The notes beneath the pieces were generated by a model, which worked only from the letters and a program-made list of their open reading frames with translations, had not been told where the DNA came from and ran no database searches. 5,557 bases of DNA from JAVVFH01 sp032250585 (GTDB lineage Bacteria; Pseudomonadota; Gammaproteobacteria; Xanthomonadales; SZUA-36): contig JAVVFH010000232.1 in NCBI GenBank assembly GCA_032250585.1, positions 1 to 5,557 of the forward strand. Direction: 5' to 3'. Of the stretch, positions 1 to 5,557 are shown one piece after another; position 1 is the first letter of the stretch; each line of letters starts with the position of its first letter. Made by a program: the position numbers and the translations under genes.

Positions 1-653
1 TGCTGGCTGAAGCCGGCCGCCAGGGTATCGATGGCAGCGGACGCGCAACCGGTGAAACGCCCGAGGATGCGCAGATCCGGAAACTCATCGAGCTCAATAT
101 CGAGGTAGCCGCGCCGCCGGGTGAAAGTGAATGCCTGCGCTATTACCACGCCAATCCGGGTGCCATGCGGGCGGACGATCAGCACGAGGTTTCGCACATT
201 CTGATCCCGGCGCCCCCCGGTGACGCCGAAATCCGCGCCGCAGCGCGTGAAAAAACCGTCGACCTGCTGCAAACGCTGCGTGCGAAGCCAGGGCGTTTTG
301 CAGAGCTGGCGCGCGAATTCTCACGCTGCCCGTCGGCCGCGGAAGGTGGTCACCTGGGCCTGATCGGACGCGGCCAGACGGTCCCCGAGTTCGAGGCGGC
401 GCTGTCTCGGCTGCCGGTCGGTGAAGTGCCTGATTACCCGCTCGAGACGCGTTTCGGTTTTCACGTGGTGATGATTCACCAGCGCCGTTCGGGCGGGCCG
501 CTCAGCTTCGGGTCCTGTCGGAAGAAAATTGCCGATTACCTGCGCGAAAATGCCCGCCGCCAGGCAATCCGTGAGTACATCGGCTCGTTGCCGCAACATC
601 ATCGAGTCCAGGGCATTGATCTGCAAGCTGCCGCGGGCGCGCCGGCGTGCTGA
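1..653 (+). CDS. Parvulin-type peptidyl-prolyl cis-trans isomerase, 3' part (5' end outside window)
   Basis: The frame is open from the window edge (first complete codon at base 3) to TGA at 651-653, giving 216 visible residues; the true start lies upstream. An ATG at 165 is internal, because the frame upstream of it codes plausible helical sequence ending in a typical linker (CLRYYHANPG). A rotamase (PpiC/parvulin) domain spans about residues 61-162. It opens with EVSHILI (His65), has the conserved CPSAAEGGHLG (109-119) and GRGQTVPEFEAAL (123-134), and closes with ETRFGFHVV (His154). A C-terminal helical tail follows (about 170-205). The family isomerises Xaa-Pro bonds and acts as a chaperone. 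The architecture, a helical N-terminal part with a C-terminal parvulin domain, resembles NifM and the parvulins encoded beside narGHJI nitrate reductase genes. No signal peptide can be judged because the N-terminus is missing. The family call is secure; the nar or nif link is inference. Confidence 0.9.
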   Translation, partial: LAEAGRQGIDGSGRATGETPEDAQIRKLIELNIEVAAPPGESECLRYYHANPGAMRADDQHEVSHILIPAPPGDAEIRAAAREKTVDLLQTLRAKPGRFAELAREFSRCPSAAEGGHLGLIGRGQTVPEFEAALSRLPVGEVPDYPLETRFGFHVVMIHQRRSGGPLSFGSCRKKIADYLRENARRQAIREYIGSLPQHHRVQGIDLQAAAGAPAC

Positions 654-738
654 ACCCGGTTTTTCAGCGCTGCAATCTCCGTTAGCTCTGGAACGATGTC
701 ATCGCGGTGGCATTGGGTGGGTGAAGCATCCGCGCTGT

Positions 739-1851
739 TTACTCGCTTGCGTAGCGCTGCGCTACTTTGAAGCGTTTCTCATCAAGTGTATTCAAAGCCT
801 GATCGTAGGAGTCCATGAATTTCCGGATGCCTTCCTGTTCCAGTTCGTCGCTGAGCGCCCACAGGTCGATTCCGAGTTTCCCGAGCGTTTCGAGATCGCG
901 TTGCGCCGCTTTCAGGCCGACGTCCAGTGTGGCCCGCAGTTCGCCGTGCGCCTCGAAGGCGTCGAGGGTAGCGGGCGGGAGGGTGTTGACGGTGTCCGGA
1001 CCGATCAGTTGTTCGACATACATGACATCCGAATAATCGGGGTTCTTGGTGCTGGTGCTGGCCCAGAGCGGCCGTTGCGGCCGCGCACCCCGTTGTTCCT
1101 GTGCCTGGAACGGCTCCGACGCTACCGTATCGATGAAGTGCTGGTAAGCCATCCTGGCGTTGGCGATTGCGATGCGGCCTTTCAGGGCCCGCGCTTCGCT
1201 GCCGCCGATTTCGTCCAGCGCAGCGTCCACTTTGCTGTCTACCCGGCTGATGAAAAAGGAAGCCACTGAAGCGATTTTGGCGGGCTCCGCAGCCCGGGCG
1301 ACTCCCCGCAGGTAGGTCTCCGCCACTGCCTTGTAGCGCTCCACCGAGAACAGCAGCGTGTTGTTGACGTTGATGCCTTCGGCCAGCAACTGCTCGGTCG
1401 CCGGCAAGCCGGCCTCGGTGGCGGGCACCTTGATCATCAGGTTCGGCCGGTTCACCGCGCGCCACAGATGGCGCGCCTCCTTGATGGTCAGGGCACTGTC
1501 GTGAGCGATATACGGCGATACTTCAAGGCTCACATAGCCGTCCAGGCCCTCGCTGCTGACATAGACGGGCTCGAGGATGTCGGCGGCCATTTGCGCGTCC
1601 TGCACGACCAGCCACTCGTAAAGCGTGCCGTCGTCTATCTGATGGTTGGCCTGCAGCAAATCCCGTATCGGTTCGTCGTAGTCAGTGCTGCCACCAATCG
1701 CCTTGTGGAAGATGGTGGGGTTGCTGGTGACGCCACGCAGGCCTTCGGAGATCAGCGTCTTCAGGCCGTCGCGCAGCAGCAGGTTCCGGTCGATGTAATC
1801 CAGCCAGATGGACTGACCGTATTCCCTGTAAAGGGTGAGGATTCTTGACAT
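739..1851 (-). CDS. tal: Transaldolase, long (about 370-residue) form
   Basis: Transaldolase moves a dihydroxyacetone unit between sedoheptulose 7-phosphate and glyceraldehyde 3-phosphate in the non-oxidative pentose phosphate pathway, in the cytoplasm. The 370-residue product is full length for the long bacterial subfamily known from actinobacteria, cyanobacteria and many proteobacteria; E. coli TalB is about 317. Visible motifs are WLDYIDR (Asp18, the probable general acid), GVTSNPTIF (40-48), NLMIKVPAT with the Schiff-base Lys141, GINVNNTLLFS (159-169), ASFFISRVDSKVD (197-209), and the subfamily motif WASTSTKNPDYSD (263-275) followed by IGPDTVNTLP. No catalytic residue appears lost. The ATG start is supported by GGAG on the minus strand (bases 1861-1864), 9 nt upstream. 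The gene converges on the parvulin gene, with an 85-bp gap, and diverges from the atp operon, so it is probably transcribed alone or as the first gene from the 1852-2333 region. Confidence 0.97.
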   Translation of the reverse strand: MSRILTLYREYGQSIWLDYIDRNLLLRDGLKTLISEGLRGVTSNPTIFHKAIGGSTDYDEPIRDLLQANHQIDDGTLYEWLVVQDAQMAADILEPVYVSSEGLDGYVSLEVSPYIAHDSALTIKEARHLWRAVNRPNLMIKVPATEAGLPATEQLLAEGINVNNTLLFSVERYKAVAETYLRGVARAAEPAKIASVASFFISRVDSKVDAALDEIGGSEARALKGRIAIANARMAYQHFIDTVASEPFQAQEQRGARPQRPLWASTSTKNPDYSDVMYVEQLIGPDTVNTLPPATLDAFEAHGELRATLDVGLKAAQRDLETLGKLGIDLWALSDELEQEGIRKFMDSYDQALNTLDEKRFKVAQRYASE

Positions 1852-1859
1852 CGGTCTTC

Positions 1860-1864
1860 ACTCC
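1860..1864 (-). promoter_or_regulatory. Ribosome binding site of tal
   Basis: Read on the minus strand this is GGAGT, a good Shine-Dalgarno core. Nine bases separate GGAG from the tal ATG, which supports the chosen start. Confidence 0.7.
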
Positions 1865-1939
1865 GTTCCGAGGCTTGGCATGTCGTCGATAACGGCGAAC
1901 ATTTCAGGTTCACCGTAGGACCGCCAGAGCCTGGCTGCA

Positions 1940-1953
1940 TTGAAAAATCTCAA
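1940..1953. promoter_or_regulatory. Candidate FNR/Anr/Dnr-type operator
   Basis: The sequence TTGAAAAATCTCAA is a dyad with both half-site cores intact (TTGA-N6-TCAA). It matches 8 of the 10 defined positions of the FNR consensus TTGAT-N4-ATCAA, and the symmetry extends one base pair on each side (CATTGA/TCAATG, 1938-1955). It lies 89 bp upstream of the tal ATG and about 380 bp upstream of atpD. FNR-family regulators respond to low oxygen or nitrogen oxides. CRP-family proteins with a related recognition helix bind similar sites. It could act on either gene. The match is seen in the sequence; regulation is inferred. Confidence 0.45.
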
Positions 1954-1975
1954 TGACGTCTGGCCACCGCACACC

Positions 1976-1981
1976 GATGAT
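1976..1981 (+). promoter_or_regulatory. Possible -10 element for rightward (atp) transcription
   Basis: GATGAT matches TATAAT at four of six positions. Its centre is exactly 32 bp from the centre of the FNR-like dyad (1946.5), which is the spacing expected when the activator box sits at -41.5 (class II activation). This would put the transcript start near base 1988 and leave an untranslated leader of about 346 nt before atpD. The equivalent leftward position (1912-1917, TACGGT on the minus strand) matches only three of six. A four-of-six match is common by chance, so this rests mainly on spacing. Confidence 0.22.
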
Positions 1982-2295
1982 GAAGTTGTCCGTGGCCGAA
2001 GCGCCGGACGTCGTGGTGTACCGTGGACGTTCGCGTCGTGCCGGTTATGGAAACGACCATCCTGGCTGATGAGGCGCGGCAGCTACTGCAGAAGGAAACG
2101 GCAAGCCATGAAGCGCAGTAAAACGGACCGCGAAGATGCATGATGAAGCAGCCCACACCGCGGCTTACCGGCAAGTGGACGCCGATTTCGTGCACTGGGC
2201 TGCGGGCTGCGGGGTCATCGCCTGCAAGTCGCGGAATGCCGGCGGGCGTAGCCGAACGGCCTGATGTCGCAGTACCCCCGATGCCTGGCAGACCG

Positions 2296-2322
2296 GCGCC
2301 CCAGCACCAGGGGGCGGGGCGC
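2296..2322 (+). promoter_or_regulatory. GC-rich hairpin just upstream of the atpD start
   Basis: The arms GCGCCCC (2296-2302) and GGGGCGC (2316-2322) are perfectly complementary, forming a 7-bp all-GC stem with a 13-nt loop. A competing register pairs CGCCCC (2297-2302) with GGGGCG (2311-2316) around an 8-nt loop. The stem ends 11 nt before the atpD ATG and beside its weak ribosome binding site (GGAAAAG, 2325-2331), so it could affect ribosome access. There is no U-tract, so it is not a standard intrinsic terminator. In GC-rich DNA such a stem can arise by chance. Confidence 0.3.
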
Positions 2323-2333
2323 ACGGAAAAGAC

Positions 2334-3764
2334 ATGAGGGTCGCTGAAAATCGTAACGCGCCGCAGGGCCAAATCGACGGTGTTCGCGGCAACGTCGTGG
2401 ATGTGCGCTTCGCCCCGCCGCTGCCGCCGCGTAATTACGAGTTACGCACCGGCGTTGGTGGCGACGTCGTGCTCGAGGTGCAGACGCATCTCGATCAGCG
2501 GCGGGTTCGCTGCATTGCGCTGAATGCCACCCGCGGCCTGGCCCGCGGCATGCCGGTGCGCAATATGGGTGCGGCGCTGCAGATGCCGGTGGGCGAGGCG
2601 CTGCTGGGACGCATGCTCAACGTGTTCGGCGCGCCGGTGGATGACGGCGGCGAGGTCGATACGGAGCAACGCTGGTCCATTCACCGCCCGCTGGTGCCGC
2701 TGGCGGATCGCACCACCAGCACGGAAATTTTTGCGACCGGCATCAAGGCTATCGACCTGCTGGCGCCGCTCGAGCGCGGCGGCAAATCGGGCATGTTCGG
2801 TGGCGCGGGCGTGGGCAAGACGGTCCTGATCAATGAATTGATCAATAACATGGCAGAGCAGTACGAGGGCGTCAGCCTGTTTTGCGGCATTGGGGAGCGT
2901 ATGCGCGAGGCGGAAGAGATGTACCGCGCGATGCAGGATTCGGGTGTGCTGGAAAAAGCCGTGCTGGTCTACGGGCAAATGAACGAACCGCCGGGGGCGC
3001 GTTTCCGGGTCGGTCACGCGGCTTTGACGGTGGCCGAATATTTTCGCGATGTGGCCGAACGCGACGTTCTGTTGCTGATCGACAACGTGTTCCGTTTCGT
3101 GCAGTCCGGCACCGAGGTTTCCGGGCTGATGGGGCGCATTCCGTCGCGGGTGGGTTACCAGCCGACACTGGCAAGCGAACTGGCCGCGCTGGAGGAGCGC
3201 ATCTGCAGTACCCGCAGCGGCAGCATCACCTCGGTGCAGGCGGTCTACGTGCCCGCCGACGACCTGACGGATCCTTCGGCCACCCACATCTTCGCGCACC
3301 TGTCGGCTTCCATTGTGCTGTCGCGCAAACGAGCCAGCCAGGGGCTCTATCCGGCCATCGATCCGCTGCAGACCGACTCGAAGATGCTGACGCCCGGCGT
3401 GGCGGGCGGGCGCCACTACCGGGTCGCGCGCGCCGTGCGCAGCACGCTGGCCGAATACGAGGACCTCAAGGACATCATTTCCATGCTCGGCAAGGAAGAA
3501 CTGTCCCAGGAAGACCGCGATACGGTCAGCAAGGCGCGGCGGCTGGAGCGCTTCCTGACACAGCCCTTTTTCACCACCGAGCAGTTCACGGGCAAGGCGG
3601 GCAAGCTGGTGTCGCTGGAGCAGACCCTCGACGGCTGCGAGCGGATCCTGGCGGGCGATTTTGCCGGGATTAACGAAAAAGCCCTGTATATGATCGGCAC
3701 GGTTGACGAGGTCGAAAACGAAGAGGAGTCGGAAGGAGAGGGTAGCGGTGATGAACGCGAATGA
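2334..3764 (+). CDS. atpD: F-type ATP synthase beta subunit, N-ATPase (alternative operon) type
   Basis: This is the catalytic nucleotide-binding subunit of F1, which makes or hydrolyses ATP at the alpha/beta interface on the cytoplasmic side. The 476-residue product is full length. Domains run as beta-barrel (about 12-85), nucleotide-binding domain (about 90-360) and C-terminal helical domain (about 365-455). Motifs include the P-loop GGAGVGKT (156-163), GIGERMRE with catalytic Glu188, Walker B LLLIDNVFRF (Asp250), TSVQAVYVPADDLTDP (299-314), and Tyr339 in GLYPAIDPL, the adenine pocket. The DELSEED loop reads KEELSQED (387-394). SRKRAS (330-335), YEDLKDIISMLG and FLTQPFFTTEQFTG are typical of N-ATPase beta subunits rather than the housekeeping enzyme. 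The C-terminus ends in an acidic tail (11 of residues 458-476 are Asp/Glu). ATG 2334 is the first start codon after the upstream in-frame stop at 2262-2264; its ribosome site is weak (GGAAAAG). As the first gene before epsilon it fits the atpDCQRBEFAG order. Confidence 0.96.
   Translation: MRVAENRNAPQGQIDGVRGNVVDVRFAPPLPPRNYELRTGVGGDVVLEVQTHLDQRRVRCIALNATRGLARGMPVRNMGAALQMPVGEALLGRMLNVFGAPVDDGGEVDTEQRWSIHRPLVPLADRTTSTEIFATGIKAIDLLAPLERGGKSGMFGGAGVGKTVLINELINNMAEQYEGVSLFCGIGERMREAEEMYRAMQDSGVLEKAVLVYGQMNEPPGARFRVGHAALTVAEYFRDVAERDVLLLIDNVFRFVQSGTEVSGLMGRIPSRVGYQPTLASELAALEERICSTRSGSITSVQAVYVPADDLTDPSATHIFAHLSASIVLSRKRASQGLYPAIDPLQTDSKMLTPGVAGGRHYRVARAVRSTLAEYEDLKDIISMLGKEELSQEDRDTVSKARRLERFLTQPFFTTEQFTGKAGKLVSLEQTLDGCERILAGDFAGINEKALYMIGTVDEVENEEESEGEGSGDERE
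3735..3738 (+). promoter_or_regulatory. Ribosome binding site of atpC inside the end of atpD
   Basis: AAGGAGAG (3733-3740), with core GGAG, lies within the atpD codons for the acidic tail. It is 12 nt from ATG 3751 and 9 nt from an in-frame GTG at 3748, so either could be the real start. It favours an atpC start here over the upstream ATG 3703 or the downstream ATG 3784, which has no purine-rich site in front. Confidence 0.6.
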
Positions 3765-4179
3765 CGCCGACCGCGGCGGCAGCATGAATTTGCAGTTGCT
3801 GCTGCCGACCGAGGTGCTGGTCGACGATAAAGTCATCAAGGTGATCGCCGAGGCGGAAGACGGCGAATTCTGCCTGCTGCCCCGGCACATCGACTTCGTG
3901 GCCGCCCTGGTGCCGGGGGTGCTGAGCTTCTGGACAGAAGGGGGGCAGGAACGATACGCCGCGATCGACGAGGGTGTGCTGGTCAAATGCGGCCGCGAGG
4001 TCTCAGTCTCGACGCTGAATGCGGTCTGCGGCGACGATTTGGTGCATCTGCAGGATCTTGTCGAGGACTACTTCCTCGACCTCAGCGAGCACGAACGCAA
4101 GGCGCGCACGGCGCTGGCCAGGCTCGAAGCGGGTACGCTGCGCGCCTTCCGTGAACTGCAGGAGTACGGGCATGGCTGA
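3751..4179 (+). CDS. atpC: F-type ATP synthase epsilon subunit, N-ATPase type
   Basis: Epsilon is the small central-stalk subunit that links gamma to the c-ring and can inhibit ATP hydrolysis. From ATG 3751 the product has 142 residues, normal for the family. The N-terminal beta-sandwich (about 13-95) contains LLLPTEVLVDDKV, then EDGEFCLLPRHIDFVAALVPGVLSF (shown in two parts: 37-47 and 48-60), the counterpart of the GILPGHAPL...PG region of ordinary epsilon. A charged helical C-terminal segment (about 100-137) follows. The frame is open back to 3703, but ATG 3751 (or GTG 3748) has the GGAG site. ATG 3784, giving MNLQLLLPTEV, would match the usual N-terminus but lacks a ribosome site. The gene overlaps atpD by 14 bp and the next gene by 8 bp, indicating coupled translation. 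Identity is secure; the exact start is less so. Confidence 0.92.
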   Translation: MNANDADRGGSMNLQLLLPTEVLVDDKVIKVIAEAEDGEFCLLPRHIDFVAALVPGVLSFWTEGGQERYAAIDEGVLVKCGREVSVSTLNAVCGDDLVHLQDLVEDYFLDLSEHERKARTALARLEAGTLRAFRELQEYGHG

Positions 4180-4483
4180 TCTCCCGAGACGGCGCAGCGA
4201 CGAAAAACAGCCGCTCAGCAAAAAGATCGGTCATCGCGCGGCCCGCAAACAGCGCGCCCGCGAAGAAGCGCGGCGCACTGCATGGTTCGGCCTGGGCATG
4301 TTCGGACTGGTCGGCTGGTCGGTGGCCATTCCCACTCTGCTCGGCATTGCCCTCGGGCTGTGGCTGGACGAACGCTGGCCGCAGCAGCAGGTGTCGTGGG
4401 CGCTGACCTTCCTGATCATCGGTGTGGCACTGGGCGCACTGAACGCCTGGTACTGGATCAAGCAGGAAAGCCGGGATGAATGA
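4172..4483 (+). CDS. atpQ: AtpI/AtpQ-like two-helix membrane protein of the N-ATPase operon
   Basis: This is a 103-residue product with a basic, hydrophilic N-terminal arm (residues 1-36, many Arg and Lys). Two hydrophobic segments follow, at about 38-65 and 76-96, joined by the short charged turn LDERWPQQQ. The motif GIALGLWLDERWP (58-70) is the conserved G...G.WLD signature of the AtpI/AtpQ group, putative ATP synthase assembly proteins and in some cases proposed divalent-cation channels. AtpI relatives help assemble the c-ring. A good ribosome site (GGAG, 4161-4164) lies 7 nt before ATG 4172. The start lies within the end of atpC (8-bp overlap) and the stop overlaps the next start (ATGAATGA, 4476-4483). 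The name atpQ is given from position and topology; the exact function of AtpQ is not settled. Confidence 0.83.
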   Translation: MADLPRRRSDEKQPLSKKIGHRAARKQRAREEARRTAWFGLGMFGLVGWSVAIPTLLGIALGLWLDERWPQQQVSWALTFLIIGVALGALNAWYWIKQESRDE

Positions 4484-5557
4484 AGAAACGCACGTCGCGC
4501 AGATCATGATCACCTTCGGCGGCCTGTTCCTGATCGGCCTGCTGGCCGACCTGGCCGGCCGCCACTCGCCGTTGCCGCGCGTCACGCTGCTGCTGGTGGC
4601 GGGCTTTGCGATCGGACCCTCGATGCTCGACTGGCTGCCGGCTTTCACGGCTCAGTGGTTTCCGGTGCTGACCAATATCGCGCTGGCCCTGATCGGCTTC
4701 CTGCTCGGCGAGAACCTGACCCGCGAGCGCTTCAATGAACTCGGGCGCGCCGTGCTGGCGATGTCCCTGGGCGAAGTGGTGACCACCGCGCTGCTGATAT
4801 TCGTGGCGCTGCTGCTGCTGGGCTTTCCGGTCGAAGTCGCTTTGCTGCTGGCGGGAATCGCGCCGGCCACCGCGCCGGCGGCCACCGTCGATGTGGTGCA
4901 TGAATACGAGGCCAGCGGCCAGTTTACCGATGTCCTGCTGGGCATCGTCGCCATCGACGACGCCTGGGGCCTGCTGCTTTTCAGCGTGCTGCTGGCCGCC
5001 GCCCAGGCGTTCAGCGGCGACAGCGGGACAGTGGATGTCCTTACTTCCGGCGCCTGGGAACTCGGTGGCGCCCTGCTGCTTGGCATCGCGCTCGGAATGC
5101 CGATGGCTTACCTCACCGGGCGCATACGACCGGGCGAGCCGACCCAGGCCGAAGCGTTGGGCCTGGTGCTGCTGAGCGCCGGGCTGGCGGAGTGGCTGGG
5201 CGTTTCCTACATTCTCTCGGCGATGGTGCTGGGCGCGACGGTGGCCAACCTGGCCAGCCACCACGAACGGCCTTTTCACGAGATCGAAGGCATCGAGTGG
5301 CCGCTGCTGATCCTTTTTTTTCTGCTGGCGGGGGCGTCGCTGCAGCTGGATGCCTTGCTCGAGGCTGGTGCGCTGGCCGGCGCGTACATCGCGCTGCGGA
5401 CCGCCGGGCGCCTGCTGGGCACGCGGCTGGGCGGCTGGCTGACCGGCACCGACGTCACGGTGCGCCGCTGGATCGGTCTGGCGCTGCTGCCGCAGGCGGG
5501 CGTCGCCATCGGCATGGCGCTCCTGGCCAGCCAGCGTTTTCCGGAGATCCGCGACGT
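4476..5557 (+). CDS. CPA2-family monovalent cation:proton antiporter, 5' part (3' end outside window)
   Basis: The frame is open from ATG 4476 to the window end, giving 360 complete codons. The family usually has about 380-420 residues without a cytosolic regulatory domain, so most of the transport core is visible. About ten to twelve hydrophobic segments can be picked out, starting near residues 9-28, 36-48 and 65-79. Diagnostic motifs are APATAPAATVDVV (129-141), the unwound-helix crossing region; GIVAIDDAWGLLL (156-168) with adjacent Asp161-Asp162 at the ion-binding site; FFLLAGASL (281-289); and LLPQAGVAIGMALLA (337-351). A paired aspartate is characteristic of electrogenic Na+/H+ exchangers of the NhaA/NapA kind, but ion specificity cannot be read from sequence. 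AGGAA (4464-4468) lies 7 nt before the start, which overlaps the atpQ-like stop by 8 bp, so it belongs to the ATPase operon. A C-terminal TrkA-N or RCK domain, as in Kef proteins, cannot be excluded because the end is missing. Confidence 0.92.
   Translation, partial: MNEETHVAQIMITFGGLFLIGLLADLAGRHSPLPRVTLLLVAGFAIGPSMLDWLPAFTAQWFPVLTNIALALIGFLLGENLTRERFNELGRAVLAMSLGEVVTTALLIFVALLLLGFPVEVALLLAGIAPATAPAATVDVVHEYEASGQFTDVLLGIVAIDDAWGLLLFSVLLAAAQAFSGDSGTVDVLTSGAWELGGALLLGIALGMPMAYLTGRIRPGEPTQAEALGLVLLSAGLAEWLGVSYILSAMVLGATVANLASHHERPFHEIEGIEWPLLILFFLLAGASLQLDALLEAGALAGAYIALRTAGRLLGTRLGGWLTGTDVTVRRWIGLALLPQAGVAIGMALLASQRFPEIRD

Larger units (their letters stand above)
1852..2333. other. Divergent intergenic region between tal and atpD, no convincing gene
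   Basis: This 482-bp stretch separates two divergently transcribed genes and should hold both promoters. Several short open frames exist: plus strand 1940-2143, 1977-2069, 2136-2264 and 2140-2337, and a minus-strand frame ending at 1858. None shows a recognisable domain, and their composition (Arg/Pro/Ala-rich) looks like chance translation of GC-rich DNA. The 2140-2337 frame ends in ATGA overlapping the atpD start (2334-2337), but its 65-residue product looks random. What can be supported is the palindrome at 1940-1953, a weak -10 candidate at 1976-1981 and a GC-rich hairpin at 2296-2322. A decayed gene remnant is possible but not demonstrated. No tRNA, known riboswitch or IS end was seen by eye. 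Confidence 0.6.

Noticed and set aside
696..713. Possible terminator hairpin between the converging genes
   Set aside because: The 6-bp stem (ATGTCA/TGGCAT) includes a G-T wobble and has no U-tract on either side, so it does not support a terminator call.
529..1269. Plus-strand open frame of 246 codons
   Set aside because: It lies largely antisense to the clearly conserved transaldolase gene and overlaps the end of the parvulin gene; its product resembles no family.
1858..1902. Minus-strand mini-frame (14 codons from an ATG) ending 6 bp before tal
   Set aside because: Its stop overlaps the tal ribosome site, as in a coupled leader peptide, but there is no ribosome site of its own or attenuator structure to support it.
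1940..2143. 67-codon plus-strand frame starting in the FNR-like dyad
   Set aside because: It begins inside the dyad, and the product is Arg/Trp/Ser-rich without family resemblance.
2140..2337. 65-codon plus-strand frame overlapping the atpD start by ATGA
   Set aside because: The overlap looks operon-like, but the Pro/Ala/Arg-rich product has no recognisable fold and it has no good ribosome site. Kept only as part of the leader-region finding.
2442..3986. Minus-strand open frame of 514 codons
   Set aside because: It is antisense to atpD and atpC, which carry unmistakable catalytic motifs. Long antisense frames are expected in GC-rich genes; its His/Arg/Gln-rich product is typical of such shadows.
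4458..5279. Minus-strand open frame of 273 codons
   Set aside because: It is antisense to the antiporter and its product is low-complexity Gln/Arg/His-rich sequence with no domain.

Overview
The window is GC-rich and gene-dense, with codon use typical of a high-GC proteobacterium, most likely a gammaproteobacterium. The gene content suggests a marine, halophilic or haloalkaliphilic lineage with respiratory flexibility. This is inferred from two things: an alternative N-type ATP synthase operon, and a parvulin of the kind often found beside nitrate reductase genes. The species cannot be named from the sequence.

Layout. (1) 1-653, plus strand: the 3' part of a parvulin-type peptidyl-prolyl isomerase gene. 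(2) 654-738: a short gap between converging genes. (3) 739-1851, minus strand: a complete long-form transaldolase gene (tal). (4) 1852-2333: a 482-bp divergent intergenic region. It holds an FNR/Anr-like palindrome (TTGA-N6-TCAA, 1940-1953), a weak -10 candidate at class II spacing from it, several unconvincing small ORFs and a GC-rich hairpin just before atpD. (5) 2334-5557, plus strand: the start of an operon with overlapping genes in the order atpD (beta), atpC (epsilon), a two-TM AtpI/AtpQ-like protein, and a CPA2 cation:proton antiporter that runs off the window end.

How the genes fit together. An operon that begins with beta then epsilon, followed by an AtpI-like gene, is the hallmark order of the laterally mobile N-ATPases (atpDCQRBEFAG). 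The beta sequence also has N-type features: SRKRAS...GLYPAIDPL, a KEELSQED version of the DELSEED loop, and FLTQPFFTTEQFTG. The unusual point is that the gene after the AtpQ-like one is not atpR or atpB but a membrane antiporter with a paired-aspartate ion site (IDDAWG). It is joined to its neighbour by an 8-bp overlap. This suggests a module linking an ATP-driven ion-pumping rotary enzyme with a secondary cation/proton exchanger. The remaining F-type genes (R, B, E, F, A, G) would have to lie beyond base 5557, so ion specificity cannot be judged here.
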